Notes: generated by a model from the sequence alone, not told the origin. A stretch of DNA of 43,878 nucleotides from Acidaminococcaceae bacterium (GCA_017405945.1 JAFQZL010000027.1:1-43878), one strand, 5' to 3'; positions 17,294 through 25,765 are shown, counted from the stretch's first letter. Translations and numbers: made by a program.

Positions 17294-18517
17294 ATGTTTT
17301 TGTTGGATGAGCACGGAAGCGGCCCGGTGAGTTGGAAAAAGAACCTGGTCGTGCTGTGGACAGGTGTGTTTCTCGCCTGTGCAAGTTTTACTGCCTGTAT
17401 TCCGTTTTTGCCTGTTTATTTACAGAAAGAACTGCATGTACCGCCGAACCAGTTGAATCTTTGGGCCGGTCTGGTGTATGCGGTGACGTTTCTGGGAGCG
17501 ACGTTCATGGCGCCGTACTGGGGTGCCTGGGCGGACCGGGTAGGCCAGCGTAAAATGGCAATCCGGGCGGGATTCGGTCTGGCTGTGACCTATATGCTGG
17601 GTGCAATTGTCCAGACGGCTCCTCAGATGCTGGCCGTTCGTATCCTGACCGGACTGATCAGCGGCTTTGTGCCGGCGTCCATGTCTTTGGTGTCTTCCAC
17701 TCTTCCCAGGGAAAAACTGGGTTGGGGCATGGGATGGATGCAGGCTGCCCTGGCCAGCGGAAACATCCTGGGACCGCTGTTGGGCGGCTACCTGTCCGTC
17801 TGGTTCGGTATGCGGACATCTTTTTTCGTGGGTTCCGGGTGTTTGTTTCTTGTTACGCTGATGGTTATCTTTTTTGTCAGGGATATCCCCATCAGTAAAG
17901 AAACAAGGCGCCAGGATATGCATGTCATTCTGGATTTGAAGCTGGCCCTGCAAAACCGTAGTCTCCTGTATGTCATGTTCATGTTTTTCCTTGTGCAGAC
18001 CTGTATCATGACGATACAGCCGTTGATCACTCTCTATGTGGAGAAACTGATGGGCGGGGCGGGAAACGCTTCCGTCACCATGAGCGGATGGATATTTTCC
18101 CTGGCCGGCATTGCCGGTATCATTGCTGCTCCCTATTGGGGAAAGCGCGGGCAGCGCAAGGGCTTTGTCAGGACTCTGTGCCTTGTCCTGTTCTGTGCGG
18201 GTAGTGTGAATCTCTGCCAGGTTTTTGTAGGTAATATCTGGGAGTTTGCGGTCATTCAGTTTATCTATGGCCTGTTTCTGTCCGGTGCAGTGCCTAACAT
18301 TAATTCCACCCTGGTTGAGGTGACGCCTCCGGAGATGCGGGGCAAAGCCTTCGGCCTTACAACTTCTGCCCAGCAGTTCGGCGGTGTGGTGGGGCCCTTG
18401 CTGGGCGGTTTTCTGGGTGATTACATGCCAACGAAATTCGTGTTGTTCACTACGGGCGTAATCCTGCTGTTGGCTGCCTTGTATACGGTGAGAACCCGGC
18501 TGCGGAAAACTGTGTGA
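17294..18517 (+). CDS. MFS transporter (DHA1-type, probable drug or metabolite exporter)
   Basis: Major facilitator with about 12 helices, 407 aa. The cytoplasmic motif A after helix 2 is intact (GAWADRVGQRKMAIR), and a second half-motif lies in GKRGQRKGF between helices 8 and 9. MLAVRILTGLISGFVPASMSLV and GNILGPLLGG resemble the MdtG/YfmO-like drug:H+ antiporter group, where the latter corresponds to motif C of exporters. The ATG at 17294 is preferred, with GGTGAT upstream; the frame opens further left without a site. TATAAT at 17261-17266 is a likely -10. Substrate unknown. Confidence 0.87.
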   Translation: MFLLDEHGSGPVSWKKNLVVLWTGVFLACASFTACIPFLPVYLQKELHVPPNQLNLWAGLVYAVTFLGATFMAPYWGAWADRVGQRKMAIRAGFGLAVTYMLGAIVQTAPQMLAVRILTGLISGFVPASMSLVSSTLPREKLGWGMGWMQAALASGNILGPLLGGYLSVWFGMRTSFFVGSGCLFLVTLMVIFFVRDIPISKETRRQDMHVILDLKLALQNRSLLYVMFMFFLVQTCIMTIQPLITLYVEKLMGGAGNASVTMSGWIFSLAGIAGIIAAPYWGKRGQRKGFVRTLCLVLFCAGSVNLCQVFVGNIWEFAVIQFIYGLFLSGAVPNINSTLVEVTPPEMRGKAFGLTTSAQQFGGVVGPLLGGFLGDYMPTKFVLFTTGVILLLAALYTVRTRLRKTV

Positions 18518-18569
18518 TTTATGATGTATGTATAATAAATCTGGTAATTAAAGTCAGGAGGTTTTTTTC

Positions 18570-19124
18570 ATGTTAAGAAAATTTAAAGGAATCAGCCCGG
18601 ATATCGATCCGAAGGCACATGTGTTTGAAAGTGCGGATGTAATCGGCATGGTAAAGATGAAAGAGTTCGCCAGTGTGTGGCCCAATTGCACGGTGCGTGG
18701 TGACGTGAACCGCATTGAGATCGGCCGCTATTCTAACATCCAGGACAACAGCTGCCTTCATGTGGCAGACCGTTATGCCTGTATCGTAGGGGATTATGTG
18801 ACGGTTGGCCACTGCGCTACCCTTCATGCCTGCACGGTCGAAGACCATGTGCTCATCGGTATGGGATCTGTGGTGCTGGACGGTTGCGTAGTCGGTACCG
18901 GCAGTGTTATCGCGGCGGGCGCCGTGGTGACCAAAGGCACTATCGTGGAGCCATATTCCCTGATGGCGGGCGTTCCGGCAAAATGCATTAAGAAGCTGCC
19001 GGAAACCAACATGAAGACCATCCACAATCAGGCAATCAAGTATAAGACCCTGTGGACGGAAGGCTACGGCATCCTTCCCGATGCGGACGGGGAATCCTAT
19101 CACGGCGAGAAGATCATGGACTGA
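18570..19124 (+). CDS. Gamma-carbonic anhydrase family protein
   Basis: Left-handed beta-helix (hexapeptide repeat) protein of 184 aa, trimeric in the family. It keeps the three zinc histidines expected of gamma-carbonic anhydrases: His64, His81 and His86. It also has Arg43, Asp45 and Gln58, which pack around the site in Cam. Relatives such as YrdA/CaiE-like proteins are often not active as carbonic anhydrases, so CO2 hydration is possible but not proven. AGGAGG precedes the ATG by 8 nt. Confidence 0.9.
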   Translation: MLRKFKGISPDIDPKAHVFESADVIGMVKMKEFASVWPNCTVRGDVNRIEIGRYSNIQDNSCLHVADRYACIVGDYVTVGHCATLHACTVEDHVLIGMGSVVLDGCVVGTGSVIAAGAVVTKGTIVEPYSLMAGVPAKCIKKLPETNMKTIHNQAIKYKTLWTEGYGILPDADGESYHGEKIMD

Positions 19125-19250
19125 TCTGTCTTCGGTCCGGAACGGGGGGAGTTTGTCTTAACGATAAAACGCTGGCAATGCTGTCCCCGGCAGGGCTTGC
19201 GGTTGTGTGTTTGAAGAGTTTGGATTTTATGAGATTGTGTTTAAGTTATT

Positions 19251-20150
19251 ATGGCTAAAAGGGAAAATAAATTTGCAAAAACGGTACGGACAGAAGAAGC
19301 CTCCAATGAAAATTTCGGTTTGGGAAGGCCTTTCGATTTTGATGACAGGTTTAACCGGATCGCGATTATGGGCGCTTTGGTCGCCACTATCGTCCTGCTG
19401 ATCTTCCGGCAGGTTACGGGGAGCGGGACAGGAAGTGTCATGCTGGATGGTGTCTGTTATGCCGCAGGCTTCTTCTTCGCCTACCTCATCGGCAGGGAAG
19501 CAGACCCGGAACCGGGACGGGAGTGGGGTGCCCTGCTTGGGGCTTTGGTCACCCTGGGGCTGGAAGCCTTTTTTGGGGTGGACATCAATGGCGTTGTAGG
19601 CCTGTTGTGGATGCTGTTCATCTGCCGTATGTTTAGCCGCACCTCTGGTTCCCGGCACCGTATCGGGGACAATGCTATCATTTTAGGCACTGCGTTTTGG
19701 ATGGCGCATATCGGTTACTGGCTTTTCCCGGTCCTTACCGGCGTCTGTTATGTTCTGGAAAGCCAGATTAAAGAAGGATATTTTCGCAGCCTGTATCTGG
19801 CCGGTATTGCCTTTGCCATTTGCGCGATTACAGGTCGCAACCCGGAAATCCCGGTGTTGTCTGCTAACTATTTGTATATTATGGGTATTGCCTTCATCCT
19901 GTTCCTGCCCCAGCTGACCATGGCCGGGTTCAGTAAGGCCAGGGATGACCGGAATAATCGCTATCTGGTCAAAACCCGTCTCCAGAGTGCCCAGGCCGTG
20001 TTCCTGCTGGCTACAGGTCTGCTGATTTATTTTGGCGGTAATACAGCCGGTATTATTTTCCTGCCCTGCATCGGGACAGCCATCGGCACGGGGATTTATC
20101 TGTTACTGTACCTGCTGAAGAGGAAGCAGGAAGAAGAAGGAAAGTCATAA
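19251..20150 (+). CDS. Uncharacterised polytopic membrane protein
   Basis: 299 aa with a soluble, charged N-terminus (about 35 residues, FGLGRPFDFDDRFNR) and about eight hydrophobic helices. It ends in a Lys/Glu-rich tail. Glycine-rich helices (YLIGREADPEPGREWGALLGALV, GVVGLLWMLFICRMF) contain conserved-looking charged residues near membrane boundaries. I recognise no named family. The ribosome binding site is weak. It lies 126 nt after the carbonic anhydrase gene and 20 nt before the cyclophilin gene, so it may be part of one operon with them. Confidence 0.75.
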   Translation: MAKRENKFAKTVRTEEASNENFGLGRPFDFDDRFNRIAIMGALVATIVLLIFRQVTGSGTGSVMLDGVCYAAGFFFAYLIGREADPEPGREWGALLGALVTLGLEAFFGVDINGVVGLLWMLFICRMFSRTSGSRHRIGDNAIILGTAFWMAHIGYWLFPVLTGVCYVLESQIKEGYFRSLYLAGIAFAICAITGRNPEIPVLSANYLYIMGIAFILFLPQLTMAGFSKARDDRNNRYLVKTRLQSAQAVFLLATGLLIYFGGNTAGIIFLPCIGTAIGTGIYLLLYLLKRKQEEEGKS

Positions 20151-20170
20151 AAAATCAAGGAGAGATTCAG

Positions 20171-20641
20171 ATGGCAGAAAGAAAAATTCAGTTTACTACC
20201 AACAAAGGCGTGTTTGTGGCTCAGATGTTTGAGGAAAAAGCACCTCAGACTACCAAAAACTTTATTGAACTGACTGAAAAAGGCTTTTATGATGGAATCA
20301 TCTTTCACCGGGTCATTGACGGTTTCATGATCCAGGGCGGCGACCCCACCGGTACCGGCCGCGGCGGTCCTGGCTACAGGATTAAGGATGAATTCGGCGA
20401 AGGGCTGGTACATGACAGTGAAGGAATCCTTTCCATGGCGAATGCAGGCCCCAATACTGGCGGCAGCCAGTTCTTCATCACGCTGGCGCCCACTCCCTGG
20501 CTCAACGGTCACCATGCTGTTTTTGGAAAAATCATAAAAGGCATGGACGTGGTGAGGGAAATCGGTGCAGTAGCTACCAACTTTCAGGACAGGCCTTTGG
20601 ATCCGGTTGTAATGGAAAAGGTGGAAGTATTGACAGAATAA
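20171..20641 (+). CDS. Cyclophilin-type peptidyl-prolyl cis-trans isomerase
   Basis: Catalyses proline isomerisation during protein folding. 156 aa with no signal peptide, so cytoplasmic. Catalytic-site motifs are intact: FHRVIDGFMIQGGD (Arg and Phe of the active site), GTGRGGPGYRIKDE, GGSQFFITLAPTPWLNGHHAVFGKI. AAGGAG lies upstream of the ATG. It lies immediately downstream of the unknown membrane protein gene. Confidence 0.94.
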   Translation: MAERKIQFTTNKGVFVAQMFEEKAPQTTKNFIELTEKGFYDGIIFHRVIDGFMIQGGDPTGTGRGGPGYRIKDEFGEGLVHDSEGILSMANAGPNTGGSQFFITLAPTPWLNGHHAVFGKIIKGMDVVREIGAVATNFQDRPLDPVVMEKVEVLTE

Positions 20642-20675
20642 TGTTAAAAAACTATAATTTTCTGCAAATATTTGC

Positions 20676-20704
20676 TTGCATATTTGCCGGCTTTGTCATA
20701 TAAT
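20676..20704 (+). promoter_or_regulatory. Predicted promoter of the cold-shock gene
   Basis: TTGCAT (20676-20681), 17-nt spacer, TATAAT (20699-20704). It leaves a leader of about 55 nt, short compared with classical cold-shock mRNA leaders. Confidence 0.65.
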
Positions 20705-20763
20705 ATGAGCGTTGGTGAAAATGCTATATTCCCGACAAAGTATTATTTTAGGAGGCCCGCAAG

Positions 20764-20964
20764 ATGACAGGCAAAGTTAAATGGTTTAATGCAGAAAAAG
20801 GTTATGGTTTTATTGAACGTGAAGACGGCGGTGATGTATTCGTACATTTCTCTGCCATTCAGGTTGAAGGCTACAAAACTCTGGAAGACGGCCAGACTGT
20901 TGAGTTCGATGTGGTTGAAGGCAGCCGCGGCGAACAGGCAGCTAACGTTCGTCCTGTAAAATAA
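20764..20964 (+). CDS. Cold-shock protein (CspA family)
   Basis: A 66-aa single cold-shock domain that binds single-stranded nucleic acid and melts mRNA structure. RNP1 KGYGFIE and RNP2 VFVHFSAI are both present. AGGAGG lies 7-8 nt before the ATG. Own promoter and terminator. Confidence 0.96.
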   Translation: MTGKVKWFNAEKGYGFIEREDGGDVFVHFSAIQVEGYKTLEDGQTVEFDVVEGSRGEQAANVRPVK

Positions 20965-21011
20965 TCTGTTTTTCCGAAATCTGTTCTACAGATCCATGCG
21001 CATGAACCAAA

Positions 21012-21042
21012 GGGCATTCCTGAAAGGGAAGTGCCCTTTTTT
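21012..21042 (+). terminator. Terminator of the cold-shock gene
   Basis: AAGGGCATTCC pairs with GGGAAGTGCCCTT with a small internal mismatch around a short loop. It ends in a T-run. Confidence 0.8.
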
Positions 21043-21174
21043 GTTACTTTATTGCCATAGGTATTATGGGGAAGATTAGTCAGTCTCTGCCGGAAAACTT
21101 GTGAACGGATCCGGCGTACCGCCTTTGATCTTGCTTAGAGCAGCAGGGAAACGGCAGTTTTTTGGAGGTTTGTT

Positions 21175-22632
21175 ATGAGGGATCGTATGAAAAGAATTAT
21201 CCTGACAGTGCTGGCCTTTCTGACGGCTCTTTCTGCCGGTCTCCCCGTATCGGCGGAAATACCCCGGGGCAGCCTCGGGTATTCCGGGGCAGACGCGAAA
21301 ACGGTATTGCAGCAGAAAACAGAATATAACAGAGCTTATTGGACTCTTTTTTCCCTGATTGCGTCTTCTGCTGCCTATGCGCCTGATGACGGGATCGAGA
21401 TGGTGTATCTGCGGAGTCATGGCTGGGAGTTTGCGCCCAACCGGATTACGGATGGCAAGACCACGGTGCATTTTATTACAGGCAAAGGTATCATGTCTGA
21501 CGGCAAACCGTTATATGTGATTTCTTTCCGTGGCAGCGCGGATAAAAAGGACTGGGCTGCCGATTTCGTGACGGGACAGGTAGTCTATGGCGGTAAAACG
21601 CTGGAAGAGTCGGAAAAGATTTCAGGGTTCCTGCCCGGGGGAGACAAAGAACGGGCTGCGGCAGAGGCTGCAGCGGAAAAAGCCGGGGCTTCCGCACCGC
21701 CCAGGGTGCACAAAGGATTTAACAGTTACGCGGATCTGACTCTGCGTATGCTGCTGAACTCCGGTTCCTATGAGTTTCTGGAACAGTACCGTAATGAAAA
21801 AGATGCGCGCCTGCTGCTGACCGGACACAGCCTGGGAGGCGCAGTGGCCACCATTACCGGGCAAAGACTCATTGATTTCGGCTTTGATCCGGACAGATTA
21901 CAGGTCATCACTTTTGGCGCGCCTGCAGTAGGCAACAAAGCTTTTAAGCAGATGTATGGCGACCGTCTGGATCTGCTCCGTGTTACAAATTCAGAAGACC
22001 CTGTGCCTCTGACGCTTCAGGCAGTGCTGCGCAATTACAGGCAGTTCGGGGAAGAAGTGCGTTTCCGGATTCCCAGGACGTTCAATAACATGAATCATTT
22101 CCTGCATCTTTATCTGGATGCAGGCCTGAAATATTATTACAGCGCCTTTGACGCAGCGGTAAAGCAGAGACTCATACAGAAGGAACCGGATGAGCAGCAC
22201 GCTGTTGCGGACAAACCCAGGATGCTGTTGTTTGTAGAAGGCAGCGGACAGGAAAAAAAGAGAAGGAATACGGATGTGAAAACGGCCATGGAACTGCTGG
22301 AACGGTTTATTCTGAATGAGTACAGGGCTCTGTTTCCTAATTATGTCGTTGTGCGTTCTCCGCTTGATCCTTATGAGGCCATGCGCACGCATGAGGCGGA
22401 TTATCTGCTGCAGGTAAAATTTGATGCAGTGACCAATCAGTATAATAATAACTGGTTCCTGACGGTTGAGCAGACCCTGTCGGATAAAAACGGCAATGTG
22501 CTGTCTTCCGACAGCGCGTCAAGAAGGACTTCGCCCCTGGCAGGGAATATCCTTGCGGCGATGGAAGTAATCGGCGTGCAGAAAGCGGAATTGCTCCGGC
22601 AGATGTCATGGCTTAGGGATAAAGTGAAATAA
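21175..22632 (+). CDS. Secreted class 3 lipase with an additional C-terminal domain
   Basis: 485 aa. A signal peptide (residues 1 to about 30, KRIILTVLAFLTALSAGLPVSA) is followed by an alpha/beta-hydrolase of the lipase class 3 family. The nucleophile elbow is GHSLGG with Ser219. Asp in VTNSEDPVPL and His in NNMNHFLHLY are the probable remaining triad members. After about residue 345 there is an extra domain of about 130 residues (RNTDVKTAMELLERFILNEYRALFPNYVVV ... LDPYEAMRTHEADYLLQVKFDAV) that standard lipases lack. It looks like a small alpha/beta domain of the type found in envelope lipoproteins, but I cannot name it. GGAGG precedes the ATG by 6 nt. Confidence 0.85.
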   Translation: MRDRMKRIILTVLAFLTALSAGLPVSAEIPRGSLGYSGADAKTVLQQKTEYNRAYWTLFSLIASSAAYAPDDGIEMVYLRSHGWEFAPNRITDGKTTVHFITGKGIMSDGKPLYVISFRGSADKKDWAADFVTGQVVYGGKTLEESEKISGFLPGGDKERAAAEAAAEKAGASAPPRVHKGFNSYADLTLRMLLNSGSYEFLEQYRNEKDARLLLTGHSLGGAVATITGQRLIDFGFDPDRLQVITFGAPAVGNKAFKQMYGDRLDLLRVTNSEDPVPLTLQAVLRNYRQFGEEVRFRIPRTFNNMNHFLHLYLDAGLKYYYSAFDAAVKQRLIQKEPDEQHAVADKPRMLLFVEGSGQEKKRRNTDVKTAMELLERFILNEYRALFPNYVVVRSPLDPYEAMRTHEADYLLQVKFDAVTNQYNNNWFLTVEQTLSDKNGNVLSSDSASRRTSPLAGNILAAMEVIGVQKAELLRQMSWLRDKVK

Positions 22633-22637
22633 TTAAT

Positions 22638-22667
22638 TAGACATAGTTATGAGCTATGGTGTATAAT
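22638..22667 (+). promoter_or_regulatory. Predicted promoter of the superoxide reductase gene
   Basis: TAGACA (22638-22643), 18-nt spacer, TATAAT (22662-22667). The expected start site is near 22674, directly ahead of the dyad at 22681-22701. Confidence 0.55.
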
Positions 22668-22680
22668 ATTTTTAAACGTT

Positions 22681-22701
22681 AATTAAGAATCATTCTTGAT
22701 T
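22681..22701. promoter_or_regulatory. Fur/PerR-like operator in front of superoxide reductase
   Basis: AAGAAT-C-ATTCTT is a perfect 6-1-6 dyad. It extends to 21 bp with one mismatched pair (outer AAT/ATT). The size, the odd centre and the core AGAATNATTCT fit Fur-family boxes, PerR in particular. It lies just downstream of the predicted -10, a position suited to repression. Confidence 0.55.
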
Positions 22702-22731
22702 TGTTAACAGTTATGCTAAGGAGGGATCGCT

Positions 22732-23112
22732 ATGGATTCAAGGTTTTACAGTTGCCGTAAATGCGGTACAATCGTTGGTCTGGTGGAAGGTTCTCCCACA
22801 GGGTTGACTTGCGACGGCGAACCCCTGGAAATGATGCGGGCCAACAGCGTAGACGCTTCCCGGGAGAAACATGTGCCTGTGGTGAACGTGGCGGAATCTA
22901 TTGTTTCTGTTAAGATCGGCAGCGCGGAACATCCCATGACGGCAGCCCATCATATCAGCTGGATCTATCTTCAGACACAAAAAGGCGGGCAGCGCCGGGC
23001 TCTCACCATTGATGACAAACCCGAAGCGCAGTTTGCCCTGGTAGACGGTGACAAACCGGTGGCAGTGTTTGCGTACTGCAATCTCCACGGGCTGTGGGTG
23101 ACGGAACTGTAA
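22732..23112 (+). CDS. Superoxide reductase (desulfoferrodoxin family), altered centre I
   Basis: Reduces superoxide to hydrogen peroxide in anaerobes. 126 aa. The catalytic Fe(His)4Cys site (centre II) is complete: His47, His67, His73, Cys116 and His119, with catalytic Glu45 and Lys46 in REKHVPV. The N-terminal rubredoxin-like centre I is incomplete. Where desulfoferrodoxins have Cys-x2-Cys and a Cys-Cys pair, this protein has Cys8, Cys11 and Cys27 followed by Asp28. AAGGAGG lies upstream of the ATG. A Fur/PerR-like box precedes the gene and a long hairpin follows it. Confidence 0.93.
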   Translation: MDSRFYSCRKCGTIVGLVEGSPTGLTCDGEPLEMMRANSVDASREKHVPVVNVAESIVSVKIGSAEHPMTAAHHISWIYLQTQKGGQRRALTIDDKPEAQFALVDGDKPVAVFAYCNLHGLWVTEL

Positions 23113-23142
23113 GTATTGAATTAAGTAATTACATAAATACAA

Positions 23143-23315
23143 ACGGCCGGAGAAGACATCGCAAAACCGAAAATGATTGATATTTCACGGACTCATGTGC
23201 CTGTGGCTTCGAAACTCGGGGCTTCGCCCCTCAGGCAGTCTCGCCACGACGGCACATTTCATCTCATGAAATGTAGCAATCTTTTCCGATGTTTTGCTTA
23301 TGTCTTCTCCAGCCG
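23143..23315. repeat. Long imperfect inverted repeat (about 170 bp), MITE-like
   Basis: The ends CGGCCGGAGAAGACAT and ATGTCTTCTCCAGCCG are near-perfect inverted copies, and GCAAAAC/GTTTTGC continues the pairing. Pairing continues inward with bulges (GTGCC/GGCAC, GTGGC/GCCAC) to a GGGGC-TTC-GCCCC tip near 23224. The right arm carries an extra internal hairpin, ACATTTCAT-CTC-ATGAAATGT. It fills the gap between two convergent genes and could serve as a bidirectional terminator. Its ends resemble the 27-bp repeats elsewhere in the window. Confidence 0.75.
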
Positions 23316-23337
23316 CTTTCTTTTATGTGATTAGTTT

Positions 23338-24894
23338 TTATATAATCTTCGTCGTCCAGTCTTCTATGTTCCAGACCTCATCAATCCAGTCCTCATAGAA
23401 TTCCGGTTCGTGTGAAACGAGAAGCACAGAACCTTTGAATTCGATAATGGCTTTTTTCAGTTCCTCTTTGGCTTCCACATCCAGATGGTTGGTGGGTTCG
23501 TCCAGCACCAGCCAGTTGACTTCCTGTAACATCAGTTTACAGAGTCGCACTTTGGCTGCTTCGCCGCCACTGAGCACGAAGACCTTGGTGGTAATGTGCT
23601 CATTGGTCAGGCCGCAGCCTGCCAAAGCGGCGCGAACTTCCGCGTTGGTAAGACCGGGATAGACATCCCATACGTCTTCCAGGGCGGTTTTTTCATTTTT
23701 GACACGTTCTTCCTGTTCAAAGTATCCTGGCTGCAGAAAATCTCCCCGTCGTATCGTCCCGGCAAAGGGTGGGATCATACCCAGAATTGTTTTCAGCAGC
23801 GTGGTTTTGCCCAGACCGTTGACGCCACGAACGGCTACTTTTTTGTTTCGTTCCAGCTTGAAAGAGACAGGACGGGTCAGGGCGCTGTCATAACCCAGAA
23901 CCAGATTCTCCGCCTCTGCCAGAAAACGTCCCGGGGTACGCCCCGGCTGGAAACGGAAGCGCGGCTTGGGCCGTTCTGAAGGCTTTTCAATCATTTCCAT
24001 CTTGTCCAGCTGGCGTTGCCGGCTCCGGGCCATGCCGGTGGTAGCTACTCTTGCTTTGTTCCGGGCTATGAAGTCTTCCAGTTTTGCCACTTCCTGCTGT
24101 TGCCGCACGTAAGCGGCTTCCAGCTGGGCCTTGTGGATCTGGTACAGTTCCTGAAATTTGTCATAGTTACCGGTGTAGCGGGTCAGCTGACAGCCTTCCA
24201 GATGATAAATCACGTTGGCTACATCATTTAAAAAGGCTACGTCATGGGAGATGAGGATGAAAGCGTTTTCGAAATTTTGCAGGAAGCGGGTAAGCCAGCG
24301 GATATGCTCCACATCCAGATAGTTAGTTGGCTCGTCCAACAAGAGAATGTCTGAATCCTGCAGCAACAGTTTGGCCAATAGTACCTTGTTGCGCTGTCCG
24401 CCGGAAAGCTCCGCCACATCCCTGTCCAGGCCGATGTCTCCCAGGCCCAGACCATTGGCAAAGTCTTCAATCTGGCTGTCCAGGGAGTAAAAACCGCTGT
24501 GCTCCAGGCGGCTCTGGATTTCCCCCACCCGTGCCAGCATTTTGTTCATGGTATCTTCATCCGCCTCTGCCATCTTGTCGTACAGTTCCAGCATTTCCTG
24601 CTCGGCGGCAAAGTCTTCATTGAAAGCAGTGCGGAGCACGTCCCGGATGGTCTTGCCGTTTTCCAGGCTGCTCATCTGATCCAGATAGCCTACCTTGACC
24701 TTGCCGGGCCAGGTGATCTGCCCGTCATCAGGCAGCAGGTTGTTGGTGATCAGATTAAAAAAAGTGGATTTGCCTTCCCCGTTTGCGCCCACCAGGCCGA
24801 TGTGTTCCCCTTTTTCCAGTTTGAAGGAAACATCTTCCAGTATCTGGCGCCCGCCGAAAGAATGGCTTACATGACTTACAGTTAAAAAACTCAT
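23338..24894 (-). CDS. ABC-F family ATPase
   Basis: A soluble tandem-ABC protein of about 518 aa without membrane segments; ABC-F proteins act on ribosomes, either relieving stalls or protecting from antibiotics. Domain 1 has GANGEGKST, LSGGQRNKV and LLLDEPTNYLD. Domain 2 has GVNGLGKTT, LSGGEAAKV and LVLDEPTNHLD. The linker between them contains a charged helical stretch (VRQQQEVAKLEDFIARNKARVATTGMARS), the family's P-site interaction motif. It starts at 24894, with AGGAG upstream; an extension to 24933 lacks support. Housekeeping or resistance role cannot be told apart here. Confidence 0.92.
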   Translation of the reverse strand: MSFLTVSHVSHSFGGRQILEDVSFKLEKGEHIGLVGANGEGKSTFFNLITNNLLPDDGQITWPGKVKVGYLDQMSSLENGKTIRDVLRTAFNEDFAAEQEMLELYDKMAEADEDTMNKMLARVGEIQSRLEHSGFYSLDSQIEDFANGLGLGDIGLDRDVAELSGGQRNKVLLAKLLLQDSDILLLDEPTNYLDVEHIRWLTRFLQNFENAFILISHDVAFLNDVANVIYHLEGCQLTRYTGNYDKFQELYQIHKAQLEAAYVRQQQEVAKLEDFIARNKARVATTGMARSRQRQLDKMEMIEKPSERPKPRFRFQPGRTPGRFLAEAENLVLGYDSALTRPVSFKLERNKKVAVRGVNGLGKTTLLKTILGMIPPFAGTIRRGDFLQPGYFEQEERVKNEKTALEDVWDVYPGLTNAEVRAALAGCGLTNEHITTKVFVLSGGEAAKVRLCKLMLQEVNWLVLDEPTNHLDVEAKEELKKAIIEFKGSVLLVSHEPEFYEDWIDEVWNIEDWTTKII

Positions 24895-25057
24895 GGTTAT
24901 CTCCTGAAATGATACTAAAACTGCAAAAAACAAACGGTCACTGCTGTTGCCTGTGCGCAGGCACAGAAAAATATATCCTATTCTACCTTATGTATTAAGG
25001 TTTTGTACAGAAGATTTTTGTGGTAAAATAGAAAAAACAAGGATAGGGGGTACCATC

Positions 25058-25528
25058 ATGATCACCGGCAACAAAAAGGACATTGCAAAACTTTTGCCTT
25101 ACGTATCCGAACGGTTGGGAACAGCCCTGCGGTATATTGCGGAAACGGATTTTACAAAAGTTGAAAACGGGAAATATAATCTGGATGGGGACAGGGTTTT
25201 TGTCCAGGTAAATCGTTATGCCACAGAGACAAAGGACAGCAAAAAACCGGAAAGCCATAATGTCTACATTGATGTACAGTATCTGGGGGAAGGCACGGAA
25301 AAGATTTATTACACGGCCAAAGCAGATACACATAAAATCATAGAAGATTACGCGAAAGACCGTGACCTGCTGTTCTATGCGGATGCCGGAGAGAAGGACT
25401 GCGTTACGCTGGGCGGCGGTGTCTTTGCCATTTTCTTTCCCTGGGAGCTGCACCGTCCCGGATGCCATGCAGCACACGAGGGCTGCAACGTGCAGAAAAT
25501 TGTGGTGAAAGTATTGGCGGAAAATTAA
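25058..25528 (+). CDS. YhcH/YjgK/YiaL family protein
   Basis: A cupin-like protein of 156 aa from the family that includes EbgC and the sialic acid anomerase YhcH (NanQ). The family signatures are SHNVYIDVQYLGEGTEKIYY and FFPWELHRPG, with His and Glu residues that bind metal. It probably acts on a sugar, but there is no sugar operon next to it, so the substrate is unknown. AGGGGG precedes the ATG at 25058; the open frame upstream has no supporting site. Confidence 0.9.
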   Translation: MITGNKKDIAKLLPYVSERLGTALRYIAETDFTKVENGKYNLDGDRVFVQVNRYATETKDSKKPESHNVYIDVQYLGEGTEKIYYTAKADTHKIIEDYAKDRDLLFYADAGEKDCVTLGGGVFAIFFPWELHRPGCHAAHEGCNVQKIVVKVLAEN

Positions 25529-25539
25529 TAAAAAAGTTG

Positions 25540-25568
25540 TTGACAAGGTCTTGTGATTGTGGTAATAT
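25540..25568 (+). promoter_or_regulatory. Predicted promoter of the tRNA-Asn/Glu/Val cluster
   Basis: TTGACA (25540-25545), 17-nt spacer, TAATAT (25563-25568). It starts 12 nt after the stop of the upstream gene. Confidence 0.7.
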
Positions 25569-25600
25569 AACTCACGTAGTCGTTGAGACTGCAAGCTAAT

Positions 25601-25675
<75 letters not shown>

Positions 25676-25679
25676 ATGT

Positions 25680-25754
25680 GGCCGGTTGGTCAAGCGGTTA
25701 AGACACCGCCCTTTCACGGCGGTATCAGCGGTTCGAATCCGCTACCGGTCACCA
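25680..25754 (+). tRNA. tRNA-Glu (anticodon TTC)
   Basis: 75 nt including CCA. The acceptor GGCCGGT pairs with ACCGGTC (one G-T). The anticodon loop CTTTCAC gives TTC. It starts 4 nt after the end of tRNA-Asn. Confidence 0.95.
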
Positions 25755-25765
25755 TATTTTTTTTT

